Part shown: piece by piece, positions 33,120 through 40,495 of the stretch
Layout: every line of letters starts with the position of its first letter
How positions within the stretch are numbered: the first letter of the stretch is position 1
Origin: Granulicatella sp041433555
GTDB taxonomy: Bacteria; Bacillota; Bacilli; Lactobacillales; Aerococcaceae
DNA length: 44,914 nucleotides
NCBI RefSeq assembly: GCF_041433555.1
Contig: NZ_JAPWBR010000015.1
Coordinates: forward strand, 1-44,914
Reading direction: 5' to 3'
Program-made: the position numbers and the translations under genes
Notes under the pieces: generated by a model
The model's input: only the letters and a program-made list of their open reading frames with translations
What the model was told of the DNA's origin: nothing
Databases searched by the model: none

Positions 33120-33189
33120 ACAAACTAGGCGGCTTTATGCACCATGAACTCCCTTGAAAAACAATAAAAATTCTGTTTACCGCACGCAT

Positions 33190-33224
33190 CAAAAAAGACC
33201 CAGTTTCAAAAGAAACAGAGTCTA
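33190..33224 (-). terminator. Terminator of the heterodimeric ABC exporter operon
   Basis: AGACCCAGTTTC (33196-33207) and GAAACAGAGTCT (33212-33223) form a stem with a 4-nt loop; the minus strand continues with six T. Confidence 0.88.
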
Positions 33225-33229
33225 TGGGA

Positions 33230-34969
33230 TTAGCCTTTTTGAAGAGCCACCATTTCGGCATATTGCCCTTGCAGTTGAAGTAATTCATCATGCGTTCCGC
33301 GTTCTACAATTTCTCCTTTATCCAACACAAAGATTTGGTCAGCATGAGCAATCGTTGACAGACGGTGCGCAATCATAAAGGTTGTACGCCCTTCTTTTAC
33401 GACATTAATCGCGTTTTGAATAATCTCTTCCGTCTCAGTATCAATATGCGAAGTCGCTTCATCTAAAATCAAGATTTTCGGGTCAAAGACAATCGCACGA
33501 GCAAATGAAATGAGTTGGCGTTCCCCTGAAGAGAAATCCATTCCTTTTTCTTTTACCTCGTAGTCCAAGCCCTTGTCACTCTTCGTGAGTAAATGACCTC
33601 CACCCACTTTAACAAGCGCATCTTTAATCGTCTCAGGTTGAATCGATTCATTATTGAGCCCGACATTTGAAGCAATCGTTCCCGTAAATAAATACGGATC
33701 TTGCAGCACAATCCCCATCTCGCTTCGAACACTACGTCTATTAAACTCACGCGTGTTTTTGCCATCAATCAAGATAGCTCCACTCGTTGGGTCATAGAAT
33801 CGAAAGAGCAAGTTCATAATGGATGATTTCCCTGAACCGGTATGACCGACAAACGCCACTGTCTGCCCAGGCTCTACCGTGAAATTCAAGTGCTTCAACA
33901 CCGGTACTCCTGGCGTATACTCGAAGCTCACATCCTTGAATTCAATTCGTCCTTCATCAAATGTGAAGAGCTCTTCTCCTGATTCTTCACTTGGCGTATC
34001 CATTAATTCAAATACTCGGTCACCAGCAGCCATGGATTGTTGGAAACCAGAAACGACATTCATAAAGGTTTGAATCGGCTCATAAATACGGTTGACATAA
34101 TCAATGAAGGCATATAGGAGTCCTGCTGAAATTCCTAGTGTTCCTCCGATAAATTGCATTCCAAAATAATAGACAATTCCAAAAAGCGTAAAGTTTCGAA
34201 GTAAGCCCACTAGACTCCATGAGAAGTACGAATCAAGAATTAATTCCTTACGACCAACCTCTACCCAAGACGTAGCCGTCGCCTCATATTCTGCAACAAT
34301 CTTGTCTTCTTGTTGGAAGGCTTGAACGATACCAGCACCTTGAATACTTTCATTTAACTGTCCACTCAATTGACTGTACAGTTCACGATTCTCAGAATAG
34401 TATTTTTTCTGCATCACGGCAACGGTTCTCTGCCATAGCATCATCACCGGAACTAGGAATAATAATACGAGTCCCAGCGTTGCATTTAATAAGAAAATCG
34501 TTACGTACACACCAACAAGCATCACGACGGTACTAAGCAGTGTGGAAATCCCATTCACGTAGAAGTTTGCACGTACGGATTCCGTATCACTCGTAATTCT
34601 AGATACGACTTTCCCAGCAGGTAAATGATCAAAATACGATACTGGCAAGGTTTGTACATGCTCGAACACTTCGTCACGAATGCGTTTAGCCACGCGATTC
34701 GAGAGAGTCTTCATATATAAACGGTTTAAATAGCCCCCAGCTGCTCCGACTAAGTTCACTGCCACGTAAATGCCCACCCATAGGAGCAAGCTTCCTACAT
34801 TGAAGACACCAGATTGTCCCATCGGCGTAATCACATTATCGATAGTGTATTTAGCAACGAGCGGCCCTGTTAAAGTTGCACCCGTTGAGAGTAAGAGGCA
34901 GACGAGTCCAATCAGAACTCCTTTTTTCTCATAGCGGAGGTAGCTTAATAATCGCTTCATCGTTTTCAT
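33230..34969 (-). CDS. Heterodimeric ABC exporter, subunit 2 (EfrB/BmrD type)
   Basis: The protein has 579 aa: six-helix permease domain, then NBD with Walker A GHTGSGKSS, Walker B ILILDEATSHIDTETE with the catalytic Glu, and switch IAHRLST. Its signature reads FSSGERQL instead of LSGGQ. With the Asp-type Walker B of the partner, this gives one consensus and one degenerate ATP site, the mark of heterodimeric exporters such as BmrCD, LmrCD and EfrAB. Its ATG overlaps the partner's TGA (ATGA). The likely role is export of drugs or peptides. Confidence 0.9.
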   Translation of the reverse strand: MKTMKRLLSYLRYEKKGVLIGLVCLLLSTGATLTGPLVAKYTIDNVITPMGQSGVFNVGSLLLWVGIYVAVNLVGAAGGYLNRLYMKTLSNRVAKRIRDEVFEHVQTLPVSYFDHLPAGKVVSRITSDTESVRANFYVNGISTLLSTVVMLVGVYVTIFLLNATLGLVLLFLVPVMMLWQRTVAVMQKKYYSENRELYSQLSGQLNESIQGAGIVQAFQQEDKIVAEYEATATSWVEVGRKELILDSYFSWSLVGLLRNFTLFGIVYYFGMQFIGGTLGISAGLLYAFIDYVNRIYEPIQTFMNVVSGFQQSMAAGDRVFELMDTPSEESGEELFTFDEGRIEFKDVSFEYTPGVPVLKHLNFTVEPGQTVAFVGHTGSGKSSIMNLLFRFYDPTSGAILIDGKNTREFNRRSVRSEMGIVLQDPYLFTGTIASNVGLNNESIQPETIKDALVKVGGGHLLTKSDKGLDYEVKEKGMDFSSGERQLISFARAIVFDPKILILDEATSHIDTETEEIIQNAINVVKEGRTTFMIAHRLSTIAHADQIFVLDKGEIVERGTHDELLQLQGQYAEMVALQKG

Positions 34970-36705
34970 TCGACTTCCTCCTCTATCTCTTGAATGAGGT
35001 ACTGTTCATAGTACCAACCACGTTGTGCGAGTAACTCCTCGTGGGTGCCGCGCTCACTAATACGCCCTTCATTCATCACGATAATCTCATCGGCATGACG
35101 AATCGCAGAGAGTCGATGGGCAGAAATAATATTCATACAACCGCCACGCTCTTCTTGCAAGTGCGCAATAATTTCGCGTTCTGTTTTTGCATCCACTGCA
35201 GATAACGCATCATCTAAAATCAAACATTCACGGTTACGTAAGAAGGCACGCGCAATCGATAGCCGTTGTTTTTGCCCACCACTAAGCGATACTCCTTTTT
35301 CCCCGACCATCGTATCGAGCTGCTGCGGCATGCGTTTCACGTCTCCATCAAAGGACGCCAACGTCAATGCTTCCCAGATTTCCTCATCGGTTGCATCCTC
35401 TTTCCCGAATAACATATTCTCGCGAATCGTGCGTGAAAAGAGCGTGTGTTCTTGTGGCACATAGGCTAGATGCCCTGCTACCGATTGAGGTTCGTAATCA
35501 ATTAGTGGCTCTCCGTTAATGAGAAGCTTCTCGCCTTTGTATGGAAATTGATGTAGTAGTTGCATCAATAGCGTCGTCTTCCCAGAGCCTGTTTTTCCAA
35601 CGATTCCAAGTGTCTCGCCTTTATTTAGCGTAAGATTAATCTCTTTTAATAATGGAGTCGTTTCCCTTGGATACGTAAAGTTAAAGTCGATAAACTGAAT
35701 CGATTCAATCGTCTCAAGCACTTTTATTCCAGCACGTTCAATTTCATCATCATGCTGCAACACTTCATTGATACGTTCCGTTGCCACTTTCCCGCGTTTA
35801 TAGTTCGTAATAATGTCACCAATCATAAACATCGGCCACATAATCGCCCCCATATAAACTTGGAAGGCAATCACATCCCCCACTAGAATGGTTCCAGTCG
35901 ATACTAAGTATCCACCGTAAAGAAGCGCGATAGTAAAGCTAATCATCATAAATAATTGCGCCAATGGCATAAAGCGCGATTCAATTTCCGACACGATAAT
36001 ATTTTGTTTCATGGCTTTTTCCGTTTTCGCACGAAACTCATCCATCATCGCATCTTCTTGCCCATACGCACGAATGACATAAGTACCGTCAATCATCTCC
36101 AACACTTCATTATTCAGTTGAGAGACTGCATTTTGCGCCTTATTGTACTCTTCTTCAAGATCAAATCCCCATTTATACACAAGATACGAAAGAATTGGCA
36201 ATGGTAAAATCGCCGCAATGGTCAGTGGCAACGAAATCGTTGTGACCATCATATAAATCGATACACTCCCCAACAATGTAGAGTTCATCAACGCAAACAT
36301 TCCGAACCCCATCATATCGCCAATGGTCATTACATCTTCACTGCTGCGCGTAATAATATCGCCCGTTCTAAAATGCGCATAAAACGGAATTTTCTTTCTT
36401 AAGTTATTCCGCAGTAACTTCACGCGCAGTTCTTTTTGAATTTCATAATGTCCAATAAAGATATAGTACGTCCAAATACTCTCCGTAATATAGGCCACAA
36501 GAATAATCCCGACTAAAACCACAAGCTGTGTCCCAAGCCACTCGGCATTCAGTTCACTTGCCACAATTTTATCGACTACCTGTCCGATAATACGCGCTGG
36601 GTACACCGCCGCAATACTACTTCCGATCATCAAAATAAAACTAACAAGGTAGCGCATCGGATGTTTCTTTATAAAATTAATAATGACTTTTAATAAATCG
36701 TTCAT
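34966..36705 (-). CDS. Heterodimeric ABC exporter, subunit 1 (EfrA/BmrC type)
   Basis: The protein has 579 aa: a six-helix domain, then NBD with Walker A GKTGSGKTT, intact signature LSGGQKQR and Walker B ECLILDDALSAVD, where Asp replaces the catalytic Glu. Its intact signature serves the active site of the partner, and its own Walker B belongs to the degenerate site. GGAGGA lies upstream of ATG 36705. The gene is preceded by a leader peptide and terminator, so expression is probably induced by translation-disturbing compounds. Confidence 0.9.
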   Translation of the reverse strand: MNDLLKVIINFIKKHPMRYLVSFILMIGSSIAAVYPARIIGQVVDKIVASELNAEWLGTQLVVLVGIILVAYITESIWTYYIFIGHYEIQKELRVKLLRNNLRKKIPFYAHFRTGDIITRSSEDVMTIGDMMGFGMFALMNSTLLGSVSIYMMVTTISLPLTIAAILPLPILSYLVYKWGFDLEEEYNKAQNAVSQLNNEVLEMIDGTYVIRAYGQEDAMMDEFRAKTEKAMKQNIIVSEIESRFMPLAQLFMMISFTIALLYGGYLVSTGTILVGDVIAFQVYMGAIMWPMFMIGDIITNYKRGKVATERINEVLQHDDEIERAGIKVLETIESIQFIDFNFTYPRETTPLLKEINLTLNKGETLGIVGKTGSGKTTLLMQLLHQFPYKGEKLLINGEPLIDYEPQSVAGHLAYVPQEHTLFSRTIRENMLFGKEDATDEEIWEALTLASFDGDVKRMPQQLDTMVGEKGVSLSGGQKQRLSIARAFLRNRECLILDDALSAVDAKTEREIIAHLQEERGGCMNIISAHRLSAIRHADEIIVMNEGRISERGTHEELLAQRGWYYEQYLIQEIEEEVE

Positions 36706-36719
36706 CGTTTTCCTCCATC

Positions 36720-36762
36720 AAAAAAGCCGTCACCTTCCCCACGCATGGAAAAAGTAACGGCT
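36720..36762 (-). terminator. Leader terminator (attenuator) before the ABC exporter genes
   Basis: On the minus strand AGCCGTTAC and GTGACGGCT (36762-36754 and 36733-36725) pair with one G-T, continued inward by TTTCC/GGGAA, and a run of six T follows. It ends only 10 bp before the SD of the first exporter gene, so it must be bypassed for expression. GGAAGGT in its 3' arm (36732-36738) can pair instead with ACCTTCC in the leader (36811-36817). Confidence 0.8.
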
Positions 36763-36788
36763 CACTTAAACTTATCTATAAAAATGCG

Positions 36789-36857
36789 CTATACTTCATT
36801 CACCAAAATTGGAAGGTTTCTCAAATCTTGTACTTGTTTTACGTTTAAGTTGTTCAT
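36789..36857 (-). CDS. 22-residue leader peptide of the ABC exporter operon
   Basis: The frame encodes MNNLNVKQVQDLRNLPILVN followed by EV and a TAG stop. GGAGGAGAA lies 4 bp upstream of the ATG, a strong ribosome site for so short a frame, and a near-consensus promoter is 40 bp upstream. The stop is followed after 26 bp by the terminator hairpin. The layout matches BmrB of B. subtilis, whose translation controls transcription of bmrCD; no sequence similarity to BmrB is claimed. The codons around ACCTTCC overlap the proposed antiterminator arm. Confidence 0.75.
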   Translation of the reverse strand: MNNLNVKQVQDLRNLPILVNEV

Positions 36858-36898
36858 TGATTTCTCCTCCAATCTGATAAATTTAACGTTATATCTGA

Positions 36899-36926
36899 AT
36901 TATACCGTAAAATACCGTCATGTCAA
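36899..36926 (-). promoter_or_regulatory. Promoter of the leader peptide and ABC exporter
   Basis: TTGACA (36921-36926), 16-bp spacer and TATAAT (36899-36904), both boxes perfect. The spacer and -10 contain a direct repeat ACGGTA-ttttACGGTA-type pair, a possible operator. A strong promoter fits control by attenuation. Confidence 0.85.
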
Positions 36927-36957
36927 TACCTTTCGAACTTTTTCACAATCGAATTCA

Positions 36958-36986
36958 TTGATAATCATTCTCAATACAGTTACAAT
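36958..36986 (+). promoter_or_regulatory. Promoter of trhO
   Basis: TTGATA at 36958-36963, a 17-bp spacer and TACAAT at 36981-36986. AAAAGGATGAAAG lies before the ATG at 37027, with long spacing. It is divergent from the exporter leader promoter. Confidence 0.65.
36959..36973 (+). promoter_or_regulatory. Fur-like box over the trhO -35 region
   Basis: TGATAATCATTCTCA matches the 7-1-7 Fur box TGATAATNATTATCA at all but one position. It is less like PerR (TTATAATNATTATAA) or Zur (TCGTAATNATTACGA). It overlaps the -35 of trhO and lies 33 bp upstream of the exporter -35. Confidence 0.5.
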
Positions 36987-37026
36987 AGAATCATTACAAA
37001 TTAGAAAAGGATGAAAGATTTACAAT

Positions 37027-38010
37027 ATGGCAAAAGACATTCGTGTTTTACTTTACTATAAATATGTTCCAATCGAAAATGCGGAACAATTCGCTGCAGA
37101 TCATTTAGCATTCTGCAAATCAATCGGATTAAAAGGACGTATCCTTGTCGCTGACGAAGGAATTAACGGAACGGTATCTGGTGATTACGAAACAACTCAA
37201 AAATATATGGACTATGTTCACTCTCTTCCAGGGATGGAAGACTTATGGTTTAAAATCGACGAAGAAAACGAGCAAGCCTTCAAGAAGATGTTCGTTCGTT
37301 ACAAAAAAGAAATCGTACACCTTGGTTTAGAAGATAACGACTTCGATAACGATATTAACCCACTTGAAACAACAGGGGCTTACCTTTCTCCACAAGAGTT
37401 TAAAGAAGCCTTACTTGACGAAAACACTGTTGTACTAGACACTCGTAACGACTACGAGTACGACTTAGGTCACTTCCGCGGTGCCATCCGTCCTGACATT
37501 CGCAACTTCCGTGAATTACCACAATGGGTTCGCGATAATAAAGAGAAATTCATGGACAAACGTGTCGTTGTTTACTGTACCGGTGGCGTTCGCTGTGAGA
37601 AATTCTCTGGCTGGATGGTTCGTGAAGGCTACAAAGATGTCGGTCAATTACACGGTGGTATCGCAACTTACGGAAAAGACCCAGAAGTTCAAGGCGAATT
37701 ATGGGATGGAAAAATGTACGTATTTGACGAACGTATCGCTGTTGACATCAACCACGTAGACCCAGTAGTAATTGGGAAAGACTGGTTCGATGGTACACCT
37801 TGCGAACGTTACGTAAACTGTGGAAACCCAGAATGTAACCGTCGTATCTTAGCTTCAGAAGAGAACGAAGACAAATACTTACGTGGTTGCAGCCATGAAT
37901 GTCGTGTTCACCCACGCAACCGCTACGTGAAAGAGCACAACTTGTCTCTTGAAGAAGTTGTAGCTCGCTTAGAAGCTATCGGCGAAGAATTAGATACAGT
38001 GAATGCTTAA
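37027..38010 (+). CDS. trhO: tRNA uridine(34) hydroxylase (rhodanese domain)
   Basis: The protein has 327 aa. An N-terminal domain (about 1-95) with VADEGINGTVSG is followed by a rhodanese domain with the active Cys184 in CTGGVRCEKFSGWM, then a Cys-rich C-terminal module (CERYVNCGNPECNRRI, CSHECRVHPRNRY). TrhO hydroxylates U34 of certain tRNAs with O2, the first step to 5-methoxyuridine type wobble bases. Well matched to B. subtilis YbfQ and E. coli YceA in domain order. It is monocistronic on plus, with a repeat element between its stop and its terminator. Confidence 0.92.
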   Translation: MAKDIRVLLYYKYVPIENAEQFAADHLAFCKSIGLKGRILVADEGINGTVSGDYETTQKYMDYVHSLPGMEDLWFKIDEENEQAFKKMFVRYKKEIVHLGLEDNDFDNDINPLETTGAYLSPQEFKEALLDENTVVLDTRNDYEYDLGHFRGAIRPDIRNFRELPQWVRDNKEKFMDKRVVVYCTGGVRCEKFSGWMVREGYKDVGQLHGGIATYGKDPEVQGELWDGKMYVFDERIAVDINHVDPVVIGKDWFDGTPCERYVNCGNPECNRRILASEENEDKYLRGCSHECRVHPRNRYVKEHNLSLEEVVARLEAIGEELDTVNA

Positions 38011-38053
38011 TTTGATGAACAAGCTAAAACATTTTTGGTTTGATTGATTGTGT

Positions 38054-38243
38054 ATGGATTCCGAAGAATCTTGCGGATTTCATAGCCACAATAATGGGGA
38101 ATCGTATTAAAGATGAATTAAAGGGCGTAGGGATTTATTCCTTACGTCCTTTTTGAAGCTTTAAAGGTGAGAGACTACAGGCTCGAACCGGTACCCCATT
38201 ATTGTAGTTATGATAAAATCCGCTATGATTCGAAGGAATCCAT
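38054..38243 (+). repeat. Structured intergenic repeat, copy D
   Basis: The cleanest copy. P1: ATGGATTCC/GGAATCCAT at the ends (38054-38062, 38235-38243), then GAATC/GATTC, GCGGATTT/AAATCCGC and ACAATAATGGGG/CCCCATTATTGT. P2: TTAAAG (38107-38112) with CTTTAA (38159-38164). P3: hairpin at about 38120-38153 with CGTAGGGAT...TTCCTTACG. P4: GGTGAG (38166-38171) with CTCGAACC (38182-38189). It lies 44 bp after the trhO stop and before the trhO terminator, so it is transcribed as part of the trhO 3' region. Confidence 0.9.
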
Positions 38244-38252
38244 CATAAATAA

Positions 38253-38287
38253 CACCCTATTTGAATCTAACCAAATAGGGCGTTTTT
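38253..38287 (+). terminator. Terminator of trhO
   Basis: CCCTATTTG (38255-38263) and CAAATAGGG (38272-38280) pair perfectly, followed by CGTTTTT on plus. It may also stop glf from the other side, though the minus-strand T tract is weaker. Confidence 0.8.
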
Positions 38288-38291
38288 GCAT

Positions 38292-39401
38292 TTATTCAAA
38301 TTCATGTTTCACGGTTTCTAGTGCAGCAGCGATAACTTGATGCATATCGTAATAACGATACTGCCCAAGGCGTCCCCCGAAGATCACTTGCGGAACCGTC
38401 TGCGCTAATTTCTTATACTGCGCGTACAAGTCGTTGTTGACTTTATTATTCACTGGATAATAAGGCTCGTCTCCCACTTTCCAATCGGCAGGATACTCAC
38501 GCGTAATCACCGTTTTGGGCTGCGTGCCAAACTCGAAATGCTTATGCTCGATGATACGAGTGTATGGCGTTTCGCGGTCTGTATAGTTTACTACCGCATT
38601 TCCTTGATAGTTCTCCACGTCCACGACTTCTGTTTCAAAACGGAGCGAACGGTATTCTAATGTGCCTAGTTCATAATCGAAGAACTCATCAATCATTCCC
38701 GTGAAGACGATTTTGGCACCACTATTCAAGTACTCATCTTTTTTCGCAAAGAAATCAACATTCAACTCGACTTCGATATTCTCATGGTCCAGCATGGCTT
38801 CAATCATCTTCGTATAGCCACCAATCGGAATCCCTTGGTACGTATCGTTAAAATAGTTGTTATCGTAAGTGTAACGAACCGGCAAGCGGCGAATGATAAA
38901 TGCTGGTAATTCTGTAGCCGAACGTCCCCATTGTTTCTCCGTATAGCCCTTGATGAGCTTGTAGTAAATATCTTCCCCAACAAGAGAAATCGCCTGCTCT
39001 TCTAAGTTTTCAGGCTCTTTGTCCCCGAGTACCGCACGCTGTTCAGCAATTTTCGCTTCGGCTTCTTGTGGCGTCACCACACCCCATAATTTATTGAAAG
39101 TATTCATGTTAAAGGGCAAGTTGTAGATTTCTCCGTTGAAGTTGGCAACTGGAGTATTGGTATAGCGATTAAATGTCGCAAACTGATGCACGTAATCCCA
39201 AATCTTCTTGTCGCTCGTGTGGAAAATATGCGCACCGTATTCGTGCACTTGAATGCCTTCCACTTCTTTTGTATAAATATTCCCCGCAATATGATTTCTC
39301 TTCTCAATCACTTTTACTTTATAACCGCGTGTCGCTGCTTCATGCGCAAAGGTCGCACCGAATAATCCAGCACCCACAACGATGTAATCAAATGGTTTCA
39401 T
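38292..39401 (-). CDS. glf: UDP-galactopyranose mutase
   Basis: A flavoenzyme of 369 aa that converts UDP-galactopyranose to UDP-galactofuranose for galactofuranose-containing polysaccharides. The FAD motif VVGAGLFGATFAHEAA is at 8-23; EKRNHIAGNIYT, VHEYGAHIFHTS, YTEKQWG and the C-terminal GGRLGQYRYYDMHQVI complete the family pattern. A GT2 gene on the same strand lies 1.8 kb upstream, with an IS scar between them. Confidence 0.95.
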   Translation of the reverse strand: MKPFDYIVVGAGLFGATFAHEAATRGYKVKVIEKRNHIAGNIYTKEVEGIQVHEYGAHIFHTSDKKIWDYVHQFATFNRYTNTPVANFNGEIYNLPFNMNTFNKLWGVVTPQEAEAKIAEQRAVLGDKEPENLEEQAISLVGEDIYYKLIKGYTEKQWGRSATELPAFIIRRLPVRYTYDNNYFNDTYQGIPIGGYTKMIEAMLDHENIEVELNVDFFAKKDEYLNSGAKIVFTGMIDEFFDYELGTLEYRSLRFETEVVDVENYQGNAVVNYTDRETPYTRIIEHKHFEFGTQPKTVITREYPADWKVGDEPYYPVNNKVNNDLYAQYKKLAQTVPQVIFGGRLGQYRYYDMHQVIAAALETVKHEFE

Positions 39402-39433
39402 GTGGTTTCCCCATTTCTTATTTTATCTTATTC

Positions 39434-39439
39434 ATTATA
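39434..39439 (-). promoter_or_regulatory. Extended -10 promoter of glf
   Basis: TGGTATAAT on the minus strand, 33 bp before the ATG. The -35 is weak. An independent glf promoter fits the break in the former gene cluster. Confidence 0.55.
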
Positions 39440-39483
39440 CCATGGACCCTCAAGGCGAACCAAATCGATGAAGCACACTTTGC

Positions 39484-39507
39484 GAAATTATCATATATGA
39501 TAATTTC
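39484..39507. promoter_or_regulatory. Perfect 24-bp palindrome upstream of glf
   Basis: From 39484 to 39507 the two strands read the same, with centre ATTATCATATATGATAAT and ends GAAA/TTTC. It lies 45 bp upstream of the glf -10 box. It may be an operator for a dimeric regulator. Confidence 0.5.
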
Positions 39508-39513
39508 TCCCAT

Positions 39514-39533
39514 AATAAATATCCAGTGGCTTA
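39514..39533 (+). repeat. Left copy of a 20-bp direct repeat bounding the IS scar
   Basis: AATAAATATCCAGTGGCTTA here and AATAAATATCCACCGGCTTA at 41125-41144 agree at 18 of 20 positions and have the same orientation. The segment between them holds IS3 remnants, gene fragments and a DUF308 gene. Confidence 0.55.
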
Positions 39534-39704
39534 GTGGGTGGCTTTTCAATTTCGGGCATAGCTCTGATCTCAGAGCGACGCCTCAAGGCGCTCGTGTGGC
39601 CTGCGACGAGCACCTATTTATATTTTCCTGTAAACGGATCTTCCAATTCTAATTGTTCCGCTATTTTAATTAGAAAAAAGAAAGTTTTCACTCCTTTTCA
39701 CACT

Positions 39705-40048
39705 TTATAAATTTCGCTTTGCTTTTCTTGATTTTACAATCATATAGGCGCCAATAATGACGAGTACGCAGAAAACGACACTTCCCAAAGTGATATTCAT
39801 AAAAGCAATTTTTTGAGGAATATCGGCACTTCCATACTCTTTCATCATCATGGTTTGCAAGAAAAAGATAGAAAAGAGAGAGGAAGCAAAACTGATATTT
39901 TTACTAGATTTGAGCTCTGGAGAATGAAATTTCCGGATACGAATGATATTAGATATCGCTGTAATGATATTGATGAATGTCGCAAGAGCAATGATGTAGA
40001 GCAAGAAAGGATAGCGCGCGTGAATTTGGTCATCATGATGACTGACAT
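39705..40048 (-). pseudogene. 3' fragment of a membrane protein gene
   Basis: About 110 residues remain, with three hydrophobic helices (FLLYIIALATFINIITAISN, SFASSLFSIFFLQ, FMNITLGSVVFCVLVIIGAY) and a basic tail KSRKAKRNL. The reading frame runs at its 5' end into the antisense of an IS3 transposase fragment, so the original N terminus is missing. The upper boundary is estimated. I do not recognise the intact protein. Confidence 0.6.
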
Positions 40049-40053
40049 AGATG

Positions 40054-40187
40054 AGAAAACATTTAAGGCACTTAACCAATTGGAACAAGCTATTGTTGAC
40101 TACATTGATTACTACAACAACAAACGAATTAAGGTAAAACTAAAAGGACTTAGTCCTGTGCAATACAGAACTAAATCCTTCACTTAA
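40054..40187 (+). mobile_element. IS3-family transposase (OrfB) C-terminal remnant
   Basis: The frame encodes LEQAIVDYIDYYNNKRI and VKLKGLSPVQYRTKSFT before the stop, the characteristic end of IS150/IS3-group integrase proteins. The catalytic DDE residues and everything upstream are missing. The following TGTTTAACTTTTGTGGTCAG (to about 40219) resembles an IS3-group terminal sequence. Confidence 0.8.
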
Positions 40188-40369
40188 ATTATTTGTTTAA
40201 CTTTTGTGGTCAGAACAAACAGTGCTTTTTTTGTTGAAATCGCAAAGAATCTAAGCTTTCTTTTTGCAGATAACATTCGCTCTTTTATTTTCGGTATGAT
40301 TGAGTCGATGCCCCGTTCTCGACCGGTTATTATTGCAACTTATCGAATGCTAGAGCACTATGCCATCAC

Positions 40370-40423
40370 TTTTTGGAAGAATACTTGGAGCAATTCTACG
40401 CAGAATGGAATGCGAAAAAGTAA
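40370..40423 (+). pseudogene. Gene 3'-end remnant, unidentified
   Basis: One frame reads HHFLEEYLEQFYAEWNAKK and stops at 40421-40423, just before a terminator. It looks like the helical C terminus of a lost protein rather than chance, but upstream sequence gives no recognisable domain. Low confidence. Confidence 0.3.
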
Positions 40424-40437
40424 TAATTAAAGAGACG

Positions 40438-40470
40438 AAAAAGCTGAGAATATGATTTCCCAGCTTTTTT
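40438..40470. terminator. Bidirectional terminator downstream of the DUF308 gene
   Basis: AAAAAGCTG (40438-40446) and CAGCTTTTT (40461-40469) are perfectly inverted around a 14-nt loop. Confidence 0.75.
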
Positions 40471-40495
40471 GAATGCGATAGAAATAGCAACTAGA

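Noticed and set aside
36745..37014. Plus-strand open frame of 89 codons opposite the exporter leader
   Set aside because: It lies across two promoters and a terminator, has no SD, and its residues show no domain; the minus-strand leader explains the region better.
5197..38243. Repeat family as a CRISPR array
   Set aside because: Copies are dispersed over 33 kb, long and palindromic, with no regular spacers and no cas genes.
39560..39620. GC-richer inverted repeats (GCTCTG...CAGAGC, CGCC...GGCG) as a tRNA or riboswitch
   Set aside because: No cloverleaf or known aptamer core could be drawn; probably part of the IS scar.
39813..40187. Whole plus-strand frame as a transposase
   Set aside because: Only the last 45 residues or so resemble IS3 OrfB; the first part is antisense to a membrane protein fragment.
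40206..40430. Plus-strand open frame of 74 codons after the IS3 remnant
   Set aside because: No SD and no family pattern; another frame of the same DNA gives a more protein-like C terminus.
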